From contig NZ_JACHOU010000014.1 of NCBI RefSeq assembly GCF_014206975.1, forward strand, positions 1 through 64,000: a DNA stretch of 64,000 bases. Reading direction: 5' to 3'. Made by a program: the position numbers and the translations under genes. Source of the stretch: Aminobacter aganoensis. Lineage in GTDB: Bacteria > Pseudomonadota > Alphaproteobacteria > Rhizobiales > Rhizobiaceae. Below are positions 34,367-43,308 of this stretch, in pieces. Under the pieces are notes generated by a model. That model was not told the origin of the DNA, made no database searches, and worked only from the letters and a program-made list of their open reading frames with translations. Each line of letters begins with the position of its first letter. Within the stretch, counting starts at the first letter, position 1.

Positions 34367-35422
34367 ATGAAAGCCAAGCCACTGCCCGGCAAGCGCGGAA
34401 AGAAGAGCCGGCGCGTGCGCCTGGAGGATATTGCCGAGCTCTGCGGGGTCTCGCTGAGCACGGCATCGCGCGCCCTCGCCGGCGAAAAAGGCGTGCGGCC
34501 GGAGATCCGTCAGCAAATCCTGGAAGCTGCGAAAGCGGCAAACTACGTCATTGCGACGGCTGTCGCCGGACAGAAGGTCATCGTCGCGGCGTCGAGCGCC
34601 GCAATGATCGACTATGTGCGCAACCAGTTCACGCTCTATGTGCTCGAAGGGCTGAAGGAGCGGGCCCAGGTGCTGGGGCTCGAGATCGTCACGCGCCCGA
34701 TCGCCGACAAGAGCGAGGAACTGGCGGTGCTGCAGGAGGCGCGGGACGATCCCAGCGTTGCCGGGCTGCTTTTCCTCACCGTCGACGACGAGGGCATGCT
34801 TGCCGCCACGCGCGGGTTCGACAAGCCGGTGGTCCTGCTCAATGGCGACGACCCGTTCATGCGGCTGTCGAGCGTCACGCCGTGCAATCGCTCAAGCGCC
34901 AGGCTCGCGGCCGATCATCTGATCGGCCTAGGGCACAGGCGCATCCTGTTCCTGATGCGGCCGGGCCGGCGCACGATCGAACGACGCTTCGAAGGCTGGC
35001 AGGATGCCTTGCAACATCGCGGCCTCCCTATGGACGCAGATCTCGTGGTTCCCGTCGATGATTGGCTGCCGGAACTCGCGGCCCAGGCCATCGCTTCGCG
35101 CATCGGCGCACGCCGCCTTGATTTCACGGCAGTCCTTGCCGCCGGCGACAGCCTTGCAGTCGGTGCCATGATGGGCGTGCAACAGATGGGGTTTTCAGTT
35201 CCGGGCGATGTCTCGGTGGTCGGCATGGACGACCTGCCCCAGGCAGCCTTCCTGAACCCGCCATTGACGACAATGCACATCCCGATGCGCGAGATCGGCT
35301 CGGTCGCGCTCGACCTGCTGCGCGACAATCTATCGGGGCTTCCCATGCCTCCGCGACGAGTCGAACTCGCCTGTCACCTCGTTGAGCGGTCTTCGACCGG
35401 GCCTGCCCGCTTGTCGACCTGA
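34367..35422 (+). CDS. LacI-family transcriptional regulator
   Basis: A 351-residue repressor. The helix-turn-helix is at about residues 17-45 (LEDIAELCGVSLSTASRALAG), the hinge follows (ILEAAKAANY), and the periplasmic-binding-like effector domain runs from about 70, with VSVVGMDDLPQAAFLNPPLTT near the end. A GGAGGCGACGAC site precedes the ATG. It is divergent from the nine-gene oligosaccharide operon and very likely controls it, with an imported sugar or uronate intermediate as inducer. The basic N-terminal extension (MKAKPLPGKRGKKSRR) is slightly longer than usual. Confidence 0.93.
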   Translation: MKAKPLPGKRGKKSRRVRLEDIAELCGVSLSTASRALAGEKGVRPEIRQQILEAAKAANYVIATAVAGQKVIVAASSAAMIDYVRNQFTLYVLEGLKERAQVLGLEIVTRPIADKSEELAVLQEARDDPSVAGLLFLTVDDEGMLAATRGFDKPVVLLNGDDPFMRLSSVTPCNRSSARLAADHLIGLGHRRILFLMRPGRRTIERRFEGWQDALQHRGLPMDADLVVPVDDWLPELAAQAIASRIGARRLDFTAVLAAGDSLAVGAMMGVQQMGFSVPGDVSVVGMDDLPQAAFLNPPLTTMHIPMREIGSVALDLLRDNLSGLPMPPRRVELACHLVERSSTGPARLST

Positions 35423-35450
35423 AGATCAATCGGTTCAGGCAGAGACGCGC

Positions 35451-36329
35451 CTAGCCCCAGGCGGCACCGTCGAGGGCGCCGAGGGGGAATTTCAGGTACC
35501 GCGTGCCATTGGCTTCGGGCTCCGGAAGCCGGCCGCCATTGATGTTGATCTGCAGCGCATGCAGGATCAGCTTCGGCATCGGCAGCGTGCTGTCGCGCTC
35601 GGTGCGGAAAGCCACGAATTCATCTTCCCGGCCATAGCGGGTCAGGTGAATGTTCTCGGCTTTCTGCCGGGCGACCGTGGTCTCCCAGCGCGGCTCGCGG
35701 CCGCCCGGCTGGTAGTCGTGGCCGACGAAAATGCGTGTATCACCGGGCAGGGCGACGATGTCCTGGATCGTCGACCACAATGCCCTGGCGCTGCCACCGG
35801 GGAAATCTGCCCGCGCGGTACCGCCATCCGGCATGAAGACGGTGTCATGCACGAAGGCCGCGTCGCCCACGACATAGGTGATGGAAGCCAAGGTATGGCC
35901 AGGCGAAAACATCACGCCGGACTTGATGCCGCCGATGTCGAAGCCGTCGCCTTGCTCGAACAGCCTGTCCCATTGCGAGCCGTCGGTACGCAGGCTTGGC
36001 CAGTTGTAAATGCCAGCCCAGAGTTTCTGCACGTCGACGATGCGCGCGCCGATGGCAGTCGGTGCGCCAGTCCTGGCCTTCAGATAGGAGGCCGCCGAAA
36101 AATGGTCGGCATGCGGGTGGGTGTCGAGGATCCACTGCACCTCAAGGTTTTGGTCGCGCACGAAATCGAGCAATCGGTCGGCATTGGCGGTCGCCGTGGA
36201 GCCGGACTTTTCGTCGAAATCGAGAACCGGATCGATGATGGCGCACAGCTTCGTCTGCGGATCGCTGACCACATATTGCACCGACCAGGTACGCGGGTCG
36301 AAGAAGGCGGCAACGTCGGGTCTTGCCAT
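35451..36329 (-). CDS. Metallo-beta-lactamase-fold persulfide dioxygenase (ETHE1/Blh-like)
   Basis: A 292-residue MBL-fold enzyme. The metal motif is THPHADHFSAA (HxHxDH), with the later His in FSPGHTLASI and FVGHDYQPGG, and an Asp in FVHDTVFMPD, which gives the mononuclear iron site of ETHE1-type enzymes. These oxidise glutathione persulfide to sulfite. It lies four bases after the cysteine-desulfurase-like gene, so persulfide made there could be oxidised here, giving a cysteine or sulfide detoxification pair. Confidence 0.9.
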   Translation of the reverse strand: MARPDVAAFFDPRTWSVQYVVSDPQTKLCAIIDPVLDFDEKSGSTATANADRLLDFVRDQNLEVQWILDTHPHADHFSAASYLKARTGAPTAIGARIVDVQKLWAGIYNWPSLRTDGSQWDRLFEQGDGFDIGGIKSGVMFSPGHTLASITYVVGDAAFVHDTVFMPDGGTARADFPGGSARALWSTIQDIVALPGDTRIFVGHDYQPGGREPRWETTVARQKAENIHLTRYGREDEFVAFRTERDSTLPMPKLILHALQININGGRLPEPEANGTRYLKFPLGALDGAAWG

Positions 36330-36332
36330 GAC

Positions 36333-37790
36333 TTATGCCTCCGCCAGTTCGGCAACGCGGGGGAAAAAGATCGCCCGACTGGCGTCGAAGTCATACTGCG
36401 GCACGTACTGGGCCGCGTCGGCTGCGATGCGTGCCACCGAATCCAGGATGAACTTCACCTTCTCCTCGGTCAGCAGGACGCTGAAATTGAGCCTGATGAA
36501 GCCGGGCTTCTTCATTTCCTCGCCGGCCTTGATCGCCGCCCGCATCTGCTCGGACTCCTGCTCGCCGATGCCGAGCAGCCGGTGGACATAGGGCCCGGCA
36601 CAAGCACAGCCGCCGCGGGCTTGAATGCCAAAGCGGTCGCTCAGCATGCGTGTAACGAGTTGCTGGTGAACATGCCCTCCCTTGCCGTCCTTGATACGGA
36701 ACGAGAAGATCGGCAGCCGCTGCGCCTCGAGCGAACCCAGGAGCTCCATCCGGTCGACGCCGCGCCAGGCAGCCATCGCCCGTCGGGTGAGTTCGGCATT
36801 GCGCGCCTGCATGGCCTCGGCACCCAGCGCATCCTTGGCCAGGAAGGCAAGTGCGGCACGGATGTCGCCGACGACGTTGGGCGTTCCCGCCTCTTCCCGC
36901 GCCTCGATGTTGTCGCTGTAGTCGTGACCGGTGGGCGAGACGAACTTGACCGTGCCACCGCCCGGCCATGATGGCTTCGATGTCACCACTGCGTCGCGGC
37001 GAACGATCAGCACGCCGGAGGCGCCCGGACCGCCGATGAACTTGTGCGGCGAAACCACCAGCGCGTCGATCTCGGCTCCCCTGCCCGGCGTCATGGCGAT
37101 GGGCAGGTATGGGCCGGCGCCGGCGTAGTCCCAGACGGCCCTTGCGCCCGCTGCCTTGATACGGCGGGTGATCGAAGCAACATCGGTGATGATGCCGGTG
37201 ACGTTGGAGGCTGCTGAGAAGGCACAGACTATGAGATCGGCCGGGACGGCCAACGCGGCATCAAGTGCCGCGAGGTCGGGACCGCCTGCAGCACTTTCGG
37301 CGATCTCGACCATCTCTGCGCCGCTCTCGCGCCAGGGCAGGATATTGGAATGATGCTCATAAGGGCCGATGATGACGCGGACGCGCTTGCCGGCGGCGAC
37401 GGCGTCGGTGACGCCGAGCAGCTTGACCAGCCGGTTGAGGCCGGCAGTGGCGCCCGAGCCGGCGAAGATCACCGCATGGTCACGGGTCGCGCCACAGCAT
37501 TCGGCGATCGCCGCGCGCGCCTCGCGACGCAGCCGGGTCATGAAGCCGCCGCAGTAGGAGGCCTCGGTGTGGCTGTTTGCGTAGTAGGGAAGCACCTCTT
37601 CGAGGATGAACCGTTCTATCTGCATCAGCGCGCGGCCGGAAGCGACGTAATCGGCGTAGACCAGCGTCTTGGTGCCGAACGGACCCTCGATCCTGGCGTT
37701 CTGGCCAACCAGCCCAGCCTGGAGTGCGGCGACCGTGTCGACGGCGAGGTCCTGCCTGAAACCCTGCAGCAAACCGGCATTGGCGGACAT
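36333..37790 (-). CDS. Class V aminotransferase, cysteine desulfurase-like
   Basis: From the ATG at 37790 (MSANAGLLQGF) this is a 485-residue PLP enzyme. The PLP Lys is in VVSPHKFIGGPGASG, the stacking His in GPYEHHSNILPWRE, and a possible catalytic Cys in RGGCACAGPYVHRLLGI. It is longer than IscS/SufS (about 400), with an extended C-terminus. The neighbouring persulfide dioxygenase and the divergent Lrp/AsnC regulator suggest cysteine or another thiol amino acid as substrate. The frame extends upstream to 37895, but this is not supported by family length. Confidence 0.9.
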   Translation of the reverse strand: MSANAGLLQGFRQDLAVDTVAALQAGLVGQNARIEGPFGTKTLVYADYVASGRALMQIERFILEEVLPYYANSHTEASYCGGFMTRLRREARAAIAECCGATRDHAVIFAGSGATAGLNRLVKLLGVTDAVAAGKRVRVIIGPYEHHSNILPWRESGAEMVEIAESAAGGPDLAALDAALAVPADLIVCAFSAASNVTGIITDVASITRRIKAAGARAVWDYAGAGPYLPIAMTPGRGAEIDALVVSPHKFIGGPGASGVLIVRRDAVVTSKPSWPGGGTVKFVSPTGHDYSDNIEAREEAGTPNVVGDIRAALAFLAKDALGAEAMQARNAELTRRAMAAWRGVDRMELLGSLEAQRLPIFSFRIKDGKGGHVHQQLVTRMLSDRFGIQARGGCACAGPYVHRLLGIGEQESEQMRAAIKAGEEMKKPGFIRLNFSVLLTEEKVKFILDSVARIAADAAQYVPQYDFDASRAIFFPRVAELAEA

Positions 37791-37918
37791 CTTCGCGCTC
37801 CTCTGACAGCGAAACTCTTCCAGATCGGAATAAGCGAGGATTCTAATCGCGCTTGAGCGAAGAAACTTTATCGTTTTCTCACGACAGCAGCGCAAAAATG
37901 GGTCATATGATCTCGATC

Positions 37919-38389
37919 ATGGAAAAAATCGATGAAATTGATCGCAAGATCTTGGCATGCTTGCAGAAGGACGGCTCGATCTCGCAGCGTGATTTGGCCG
38001 AACGCGTCGGGCTGTCGCAGAATGCATGCTGGCGCAGGCTGCAGCGGCTGAACGCCACCGGGCTGATCCGCGGCACCCACGCCGACATCGACGTGGCCGC
38101 GCTTGGCTACGACCTGACCGTCTTCGTGATGATCCGCACCCGCCACCACTCCAAGGAATGGGCCGACGATTTCCGCAAGCATGTCGACCGCCTGCCCGAG
38201 GTGATCGATTTCTACCGCATCGGCGGCGACTGGGACTACCTGATCAAGGTCGTGACCAGGGGCATGTCCGGCTACGACGCCTTCTACCAGAAGCTCATCA
38301 CCAGTTTCGACCTGGCCACGGTGACCGGCTTCTTCTCGATGGAGGCGATCATCGACAACCGCGCCGCCGACCTGAACCGCCTGAAGTAA
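37919..38389 (+). CDS. Lrp/AsnC-family transcriptional regulator
   Basis: From the ATG at 37919 (MEKIDEIDRKIL) this is a 156-residue regulator with an N-terminal helix-turn-helix (QRDLAERVGLSQNACWRRLQRL) and a C-terminal RAM effector domain (about 70-150). The open frame starts at 37853, but family alignment favours the later Met. It is divergent from the desulfurase-like and persulfide dioxygenase genes across about 130 bases and probably activates them in response to an amino acid, as Lrp-type DecR/CyuR regulators do for cysteine. No clear operator was recognised. Confidence 0.92.
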   Translation: MEKIDEIDRKILACLQKDGSISQRDLAERVGLSQNACWRRLQRLNATGLIRGTHADIDVAALGYDLTVFVMIRTRHHSKEWADDFRKHVDRLPEVIDFYRIGGDWDYLIKVVTRGMSGYDAFYQKLITSFDLATVTGFFSMEAIIDNRAADLNRLK

Positions 38390-38416
38390 GTCGCGTTCAT
38401 TTGCCACGAGCTTCGG

Positions 38417-39565
38417 TCAGGCCAGGCCGAGATAGCCTGCCAGTTCCCTTGCCGCAGCCCCGCCGGCCCGGTTGGCTCCAACCGTGGAAGCGGATGGGCC
38501 ATAGCCGACCAGATGGATGCGCGGGTCCCTGGCAACCTGTGTCGCCAGCCTGCCGGACATGACGATGCCGCCATTGTCCTCGCGGATCTGCAGCGGCGCG
38601 AGATGGTCGAGCGAACTGCGAAAGCCGGTGTTCCACAGGATCACATCGGCCGTCTGTTCGGTGCCATCGGCCCAACGGACGCCATGCGCGGTGATTTCGC
38701 TGAACATCGGCAGGCGATTGAGCACACCGCGTGCACGTGCTGCCTCGAGCGCGGGCGTGATCGGAATGCCGGTTACCGAGACGACGGATCCCGGAATGAG
38801 CCCGCGCCTGACCCTGTCCTCGACGAGGGCAACGGCGGCCCGCCCGTCCTCGGGGGTGAACGGGCCTTCGCGAAACTGCGGTTCTCGGCGGGTCACCCAG
38901 GTCGTGCTGGTGACTTTCGAGACTTCGTCGAGCAGTTGCAAGGCGGAGACGCCGCCACCGACGACGATGACATGCTTGCCGGCAAATTCGTCGGCCGTGC
39001 GATAGTCGCGGGTATGCAACTGCCGGCCTTCAAAGCGTTCGGCGCCGGGATATTCTGGAACAAAAGGCGTTTCCCAAGTTCCCGTCGCGTTGATGATGCC
39101 GCGCGCTGAGAAGGTTTCCCTGTCGGTTTCTATGCGAAATCGCTCATTGCGCTCGCAGACCACCTTGACCGTTACCGGACGGTAGACCGGCAACCCGAAC
39201 TTTTGCTCGTAGGCCGCATAATATTGCGGCACGGCCGAAGACGCCTTCACTTCCGGGGTACTGGTATCGACCGCCTCGGCAAACTGCATGCCGGGCAGGT
39301 CATGGATACGATTGACCGTACTCAATGTCAGGGACGGCCAGCGATGTTGCCATGCACCTCCTGCTCCCGGGTTCTTGTCGAGGACGAGATAGTTCCTGCC
39401 GGGCGTCAGGCCGAGCTTGTGCAGATGATAGGCTGAGGAGAGCCCCGCCTGGCCGCCGCCGATGACCACGATGTCGACCTTGTAGGCAGCGCGCACATCA
39501 CTCCTGCTGGCAGGATTTTCAGCCTGTGACGCAGGCGAGTCAGGGAGCGTGTTTTCAGCAGTCAT
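38417..39565 (-). CDS. Flavin-containing monooxygenase-like NAD(P)/FAD oxidoreductase
   Basis: A 382-residue flavoprotein. The FAD motif is IVVIGGGQAGLSSAYHL, the second dinucleotide motif is VIVVGGGVSALQLL, and an ATG/TW motif occurs in INATGTWETPF. This arrangement fits Trk-type/flavin monooxygenases and thioredoxin-reductase-like oxidoreductases. The preferred start is the ATG at 39565 (MTAENTLP) two codons into the frame. It stands alone, divergent from the MetF-like gene and convergent with the Lrp gene. Substrate unknown. Confidence 0.85.
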   Translation of the reverse strand: MTAENTLPDSPASQAENPASRSDVRAAYKVDIVVIGGGQAGLSSAYHLHKLGLTPGRNYLVLDKNPGAGGAWQHRWPSLTLSTVNRIHDLPGMQFAEAVDTSTPEVKASSAVPQYYAAYEQKFGLPVYRPVTVKVVCERNERFRIETDRETFSARGIINATGTWETPFVPEYPGAERFEGRQLHTRDYRTADEFAGKHVIVVGGGVSALQLLDEVSKVTSTTWVTRREPQFREGPFTPEDGRAAVALVEDRVRRGLIPGSVVSVTGIPITPALEAARARGVLNRLPMFSEITAHGVRWADGTEQTADVILWNTGFRSSLDHLAPLQIREDNGGIVMSGRLATQVARDPRIHLVGYGPSASTVGANRAGGAAARELAGYLGLA

Positions 39566-39741
39566 TTCCAAGCCTGAGATATCGAACGGCTGAATTCAAG
39601 TCGAGTCGTCGGTCCCAATGTGCAAGCTCGCCGCGCCACCGCGCCGGGCCGCGATGATCCAAGACGGTACTACTGGCAGTGCATGGCGGGTGTTAGCCCG
39701 GACGGAGTGCCGTCCAACCCCAACACAACGAATGCGAGACC

Positions 39742-40611
39742 ATGCCTCACCAGAACGCCGCTCTTGCCCCGTCCAACCTTCGCCCCCCCAGCCTCGCCTT
39801 CGGCGATGTCTCGGTCGAACTGTCGCCGCAGCAGGCGCTGAAATTCACTCCCGATGTCAAAGTACTGCCTCTCGGCACGCGCATATTCCTGACCCATCTG
39901 TCGAGTGCCGCCCTGCCGGTCCAGGTCGAGGCCGCTGCTCGCCTCCAGGCGATGGGCTACAGCCCGGTGCCGCATCTTGCGGCGCGCAATTTCGTCTCGG
40001 TTGCCGAGTTTGTCGAACACCTCGCGGCCCATGGCCGCAACGGCATCTCGCAAGCCCTGTTCCTCGGCGGCAACCCGTTGATCTCGACCGGCCCACTCAC
40101 CGAGGCGGCAATGCTGCTGTCGCATCCTGCGATGGCGCAAAGCTCGATCCGCACCGCCTTCATCGGCGGTTATCCGGAAGGCCATTCGGCGATTGCGCCC
40201 GACGTGCTCGGCGATGCGCTCAAACGCAAGCTGGCACGTTGCGCGGAACTCGGCATCAAGCCCCACATCGTCTCGCAATTCGCCTTCGACGGCGAGGTCA
40301 TGGCCGCATGGGCCCGGCGCCTGCAGAGCGAACATCCAGGTCTTGCCGTCCGCATCGGACTTGCCGGCGTCACGTCGCTGCCGCAACTGATCAAGTTCGC
40401 GGCGATGTGCGGCGTGGGGCCTTCGCTCGCAGCCTTGAAGCGGTCGGGAACTGGCTTGTTCAACGTGCTGTCGGACCGCGATCCGGCCGACCTGATCGAG
40501 ACGATCGAGGCTGCCTATCCCAAGCCGGCAGGACCATTGGACATCCACTTCTTTCCATTTGGTGGCTGGCAAAAGACGTCGGACTGGCTTGCAGGCTACC
40601 GCAGCAGATAG
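39742..40611 (+). CDS. Methylenetetrahydrofolate reductase (MetF)-family protein
   Basis: A 289-residue TIM-barrel flavoprotein-like sequence. Segments such as FSVAEFVEHLAAHGRNGISQALFLGG, GGYPEGHSAIAPDV and KPHIVSQFAFDGEVMAAW recall the MetF motifs that bind folate and FAD (GD-x-P, YPE-x-H, QFF). MTHFR reduces methylene-THF to methyl-THF; divergent members work in C1 and demethylation pathways in the oxidative direction. Nearby genes for a corrinoid protein and PurU fit a methyl-group-handling role. It is divergent from the monooxygenase, and two hairpins follow it. Confidence 0.82.
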   Translation: MPHQNAALAPSNLRPPSLAFGDVSVELSPQQALKFTPDVKVLPLGTRIFLTHLSSAALPVQVEAAARLQAMGYSPVPHLAARNFVSVAEFVEHLAAHGRNGISQALFLGGNPLISTGPLTEAAMLLSHPAMAQSSIRTAFIGGYPEGHSAIAPDVLGDALKRKLARCAELGIKPHIVSQFAFDGEVMAAWARRLQSEHPGLAVRIGLAGVTSLPQLIKFAAMCGVGPSLAALKRSGTGLFNVLSDRDPADLIETIEAAYPKPAGPLDIHFFPFGGWQKTSDWLAGYRSR

Positions 40612-40620
40612 CGCCTCGAC

Positions 40621-40687
40621 TGGCACGCGTCGTCGATGCGCGCGTGCCAGGAAAGCAGTTCGCGCCCGGCAGTGAACCGCCGGGCGC
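40621..40687. terminator. Double hairpin between convergent genes
   Basis: TGGCACGCG/CGCGTGCCA (40621-40649) and GCGCCCGGC/GCCGGGCGC (40662-40687) are two perfect nine-base stems in the 111-base gap between the MetF-like gene (ends 40611) and the DUF2218 gene (ends 40723). They lack long T runs but probably separate the two convergent transcripts. Confidence 0.55.
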
Positions 40688-40722
40688 ATCGTAATCTTGA
40701 AATCAGCCCTGGGGAATCCGGC

Positions 40723-41010
40723 CTAACGCCAGTTCCAGACCAGTGCCGGCGTTTCGCGGAAGGCGAACCGGTCGATGTGCTCCTGGAATGCCCCCTTGGC
40801 CGCGCCCAGCGCCGCATCGTCGGCAGCAGTGATCCGCGCAACCAGCGCATCGGCCCTCGACTCGACGATGTAGGTCGTCGCGCCGAAGGTCATCGATGTC
40901 CATTGCGGCCCGGCCGCGATATCAGGGTTTCGGTGGCTCCAGTGCTTCAAAAGCTGGGCCGCGTACTTCGCCGCATGCGGCGTCGCTATGACTATATTGG
41001 CCTCGGACAT
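40723..41010 (-). CDS. DUF2218 family protein
   Basis: A 95-residue protein (MSEANIVIATPHAAKYAAQLLKHWSHR...) whose paired helix and strand pattern with KHWSH near residue 22 and a final TPALVWNW match DUF2218, a small family often found near siderophore, haem or one-carbon genes. No function is known. It starts 27 bases after purU and ends the putative operon led by the corrinoid protein gene. Confidence 0.8.
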   Translation of the reverse strand: MSEANIVIATPHAAKYAAQLLKHWSHRNPDIAAGPQWTSMTFGATTYIVESRADALVARITAADDAALGAAKGAFQEHIDRFAFRETPALVWNWR

Positions 41011-41036
41011 CTCTCGCCTCCTCTGGCAAACCGGGA

Positions 41037-41960
41037 TCAGTCCTGCAGCACCACGGTCGTCTTGCCATTCAGGAAGACGCGGTGCTCGACATGGTTGCGG
41101 ATGGCGCGGGCAAGCACCCAGCGCTCGATGTCGCGGCCCTTGCGCACCAGTTCGTCGGCGGTGTCGATGTGGCTGATGCGCTCTACGCCCTGTTCGATGA
41201 TCGGCCCTTCGTCGAGATCGCCGGTGACGTAATGGGCGGTCGCGCCGATCAGCTTGACGCCGCGCTCATGCGCCTGGTGATAGGGCTTGGCGCCTTTGAA
41301 GCCGGGCAGGAACGAATGATGGATGTTGATGCAGCGGCCAGAAAGCGCTGCAGACATCTCGTCGGAAAACACCTGCATGTAGCGAGCCAGGACAACGAGT
41401 TGCGTTGACGTCTGGTCGATGAGCTCGCGCAAGCCTTCTTCCTGCGCCGCCTTCGTCGCCGCCGTCACCGGCAGGTGGTGAAAGGGGATGCCGGCGAGTT
41501 CGAGATGGGCGAAGGTCTGCAGCGGATGGTTGGAGACGATCGCCGTGATCTCGACCGGCAACTCACCCGTGCGCCAGCGATAGAGCAGGTCGACAAGGCA
41601 ATGGTCGAACTTCGACACCAGCAGCATCACCCGGTGTTTATGCCTGCGGTCGTCGACCGTCCACTCCATGCCGAAGCGTCCGGCCACGTCGGCAAGTCGT
41701 TGCTTCAGCCGCTCCAGCTTGGCTGCATGGTCGTCGAAGCTGAAGACGATGCGCATGAAGAAGCGGTCGGTCTGCTCGTCGCCATACTGGTGCGCCTCGG
41801 TGATGTCGCCCTCGTCCTCGCACAGGATGGCAGTGATGGCGGCAACGATGCCGCGCCGGTTGGGGCTCGACAGGGCAAGGATGAAAGACGGCCTGGTGTC
41901 GGGTCGCATAGGCGTGGCCCGGGTCGCGGCGGTCGGATGCTCGGCAAAGGTCATATTCAT
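41037..41960 (-). CDS. purU: Formyltetrahydrofolate deformylase
   Basis: A 307-residue enzyme. An N-terminal ACT domain (about 25-105; SSPNRRGIVAAIT) is followed by a formyltransferase-fold domain with the catalytic Asn-His-Asp set: INIHHSFLPGFKGAKPY and ATAHYVTGDLDEGPII. It releases formate from 10-formyl-THF, regenerating THF. Linkage to sarcosine or glycine-betaine demethylation genes is common in proteobacteria, and here it follows a corrinoid protein and a monooxygenase gene, which suggests balancing of C1-folate made during demethylation. Confidence 0.96.
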   Translation of the reverse strand: MNMTFAEHPTAATRATPMRPDTRPSFILALSSPNRRGIVAAITAILCEDEGDITEAHQYGDEQTDRFFMRIVFSFDDHAAKLERLKQRLADVAGRFGMEWTVDDRRHKHRVMLLVSKFDHCLVDLLYRWRTGELPVEITAIVSNHPLQTFAHLELAGIPFHHLPVTAATKAAQEEGLRELIDQTSTQLVVLARYMQVFSDEMSAALSGRCINIHHSFLPGFKGAKPYHQAHERGVKLIGATAHYVTGDLDEGPIIEQGVERISHIDTADELVRKGRDIERWVLARAIRNHVEHRVFLNGKTTVVLQD

Positions 41961-41992
41961 GAACGCAACGAAGTCCTGTTTTGGCTGTCGGG

Positions 41993-43267
41993 TCAGCGCG
42001 GGTCGACGTCGACCCTAGGGTCGAGGGCGTTGACATCGGTGGGGTAGAAGCCGGCGGCGCGCTTGTAGTCGTCGGCGATACGCTGAAGCTCGTCGGCCGG
42101 AATGACGTCGCGGATGTGCTTGAAGCCGTTCGGCGCACGCTCTTCGGCCATCACCATCACCCATTCAGGGCCCATCTTGTCGCGGTTGAGCGAGACCAGT
42201 GAGTAGACCTCCTCGAGACGCAGTTTCTCGTAGAGTGCGATTGCCCTGACCGGGTCGGCCTCCGTGACGAAGGAGACGGCAAGGGCACGGACGTCGACGA
42301 TCGCCTGCGACGCGCCGCTGGAGCCTGCCGGATGCATGGCGTGTGCGGCGTCGCCGATCATTGTCACGCGGCCGAAGGTCCACTGCGGAATGCGGTCCCG
42401 GTCGACCTTCGGGAAGACATAGATTTCCTTGGCGCCGCGGATGATGCCCGGCACGTCGCACCAGTCGTAGGCCCAGTTCTCGAAGCGCGGTGCAACCTCG
42501 TCGATCGAACAGACGCGGTTCCATTCCTCGCGCGGCATCGGCTTGTCGGGGTCGACCGAATCCTCGGCGACAAAGTTGATCTCGGCGGAACCGTTGCGCA
42601 TCGCCTCTCCGCTCATCGGGTAGAAGACGACCTTCTGCTGCTTGTGGCCGGCCATGAACATCGTCTGGCCATCAAGGAAGCTGCTGGCGTCGGTGACGCC
42701 ACGCCACATGATCTGGCCGGCAAAGCGCGGCTGGGCCTCCTCGGGATAGAAGAACCGTCGCACCGCCGAATGGATGCCATCGGCGCCGATCAGGATGTCG
42801 CCGCGATAGCTGCCGATCGGCTTGCCGCCCTTGGCATCGAGGAACTCGGCGGTCACGCCGGTGGCATCCTGGGTCAGCCGGTCAAAATAGTGCGAGGAAT
42901 GGACCCTGTCATCACCAAGCCGCTCGCGCACCGCTTGCAGCAGAAGCCCCTGGAAACGCCCGCGATTGATACCGAACTGCGGCCAGAGATAACCAGCCTT
43001 CAGGCCGCGCGGCTCGGTCCAGATCTGCTGGCCGTGCTTGTTGTAGTAGGCAAGTTCATGCATCGGCACGCCGATCCCGGCGAGCCGTTCGCCAAGGCCG
43101 AGATTGGTCAGTTCCTTGACGGCATTCGGTTGCAGGTTGATGCCGACGCCAAGTTCGCGAATCTCGGCCGCTGCCTCGAACACCTCGACATCGATGCCGA
43201 GCGCGTGAAGCCTGAGAGCTGCGGTCAGGCCAGCGATGCCGCCGCCGACGATGAGTGCCTTGGTCAT
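41993..43267 (-). CDS. FAD-dependent aromatic monooxygenase (PhzS/salicylate hydroxylase-like)
   Basis: A 424-residue group-A flavin monooxygenase. Motifs are GGGIAGLTAALRL (FAD), DILIGADGIHSAVR (FAD/NADPH DG motif) and RVTMIGDAAHAMHPAGSSG (second FAD motif). The C-terminal end after GAGFYPTDV is typical of the flavin-dependent oxidoreductases related to PhzS. It would hydroxylate, and perhaps decarboxylate, a small aromatic or heterocyclic substrate. It lies between the corrinoid protein gene (42 bases upstream) and purU, which links ring oxidation with C1 handling, for example removal of an N- or O-methyl group. Confidence 0.88.
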   Translation of the reverse strand: MTKALIVGGGIAGLTAALRLHALGIDVEVFEAAAEIRELGVGINLQPNAVKELTNLGLGERLAGIGVPMHELAYYNKHGQQIWTEPRGLKAGYLWPQFGINRGRFQGLLLQAVRERLGDDRVHSSHYFDRLTQDATGVTAEFLDAKGGKPIGSYRGDILIGADGIHSAVRRFFYPEEAQPRFAGQIMWRGVTDASSFLDGQTMFMAGHKQQKVVFYPMSGEAMRNGSAEINFVAEDSVDPDKPMPREEWNRVCSIDEVAPRFENWAYDWCDVPGIIRGAKEIYVFPKVDRDRIPQWTFGRVTMIGDAAHAMHPAGSSGASQAIVDVRALAVSFVTEADPVRAIALYEKLRLEEVYSLVSLNRDKMGPEWVMVMAEERAPNGFKHIRDVIPADELQRIADDYKRAAGFYPTDVNALDPRVDVDPR

Positions 43268-43308
43268 GTCTTACTGTCCTGAAATCAGTGGAGGGCGCAT
43301 GTCGCGGC

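Noticed and set aside
39618-40694. 358-codon plus-strand frame overlapping the MetF-like gene
   Set aside because: Same strand, different frame; the 39742 frame shows MetF-type motifs while this one is Arg/Pro-rich without any.
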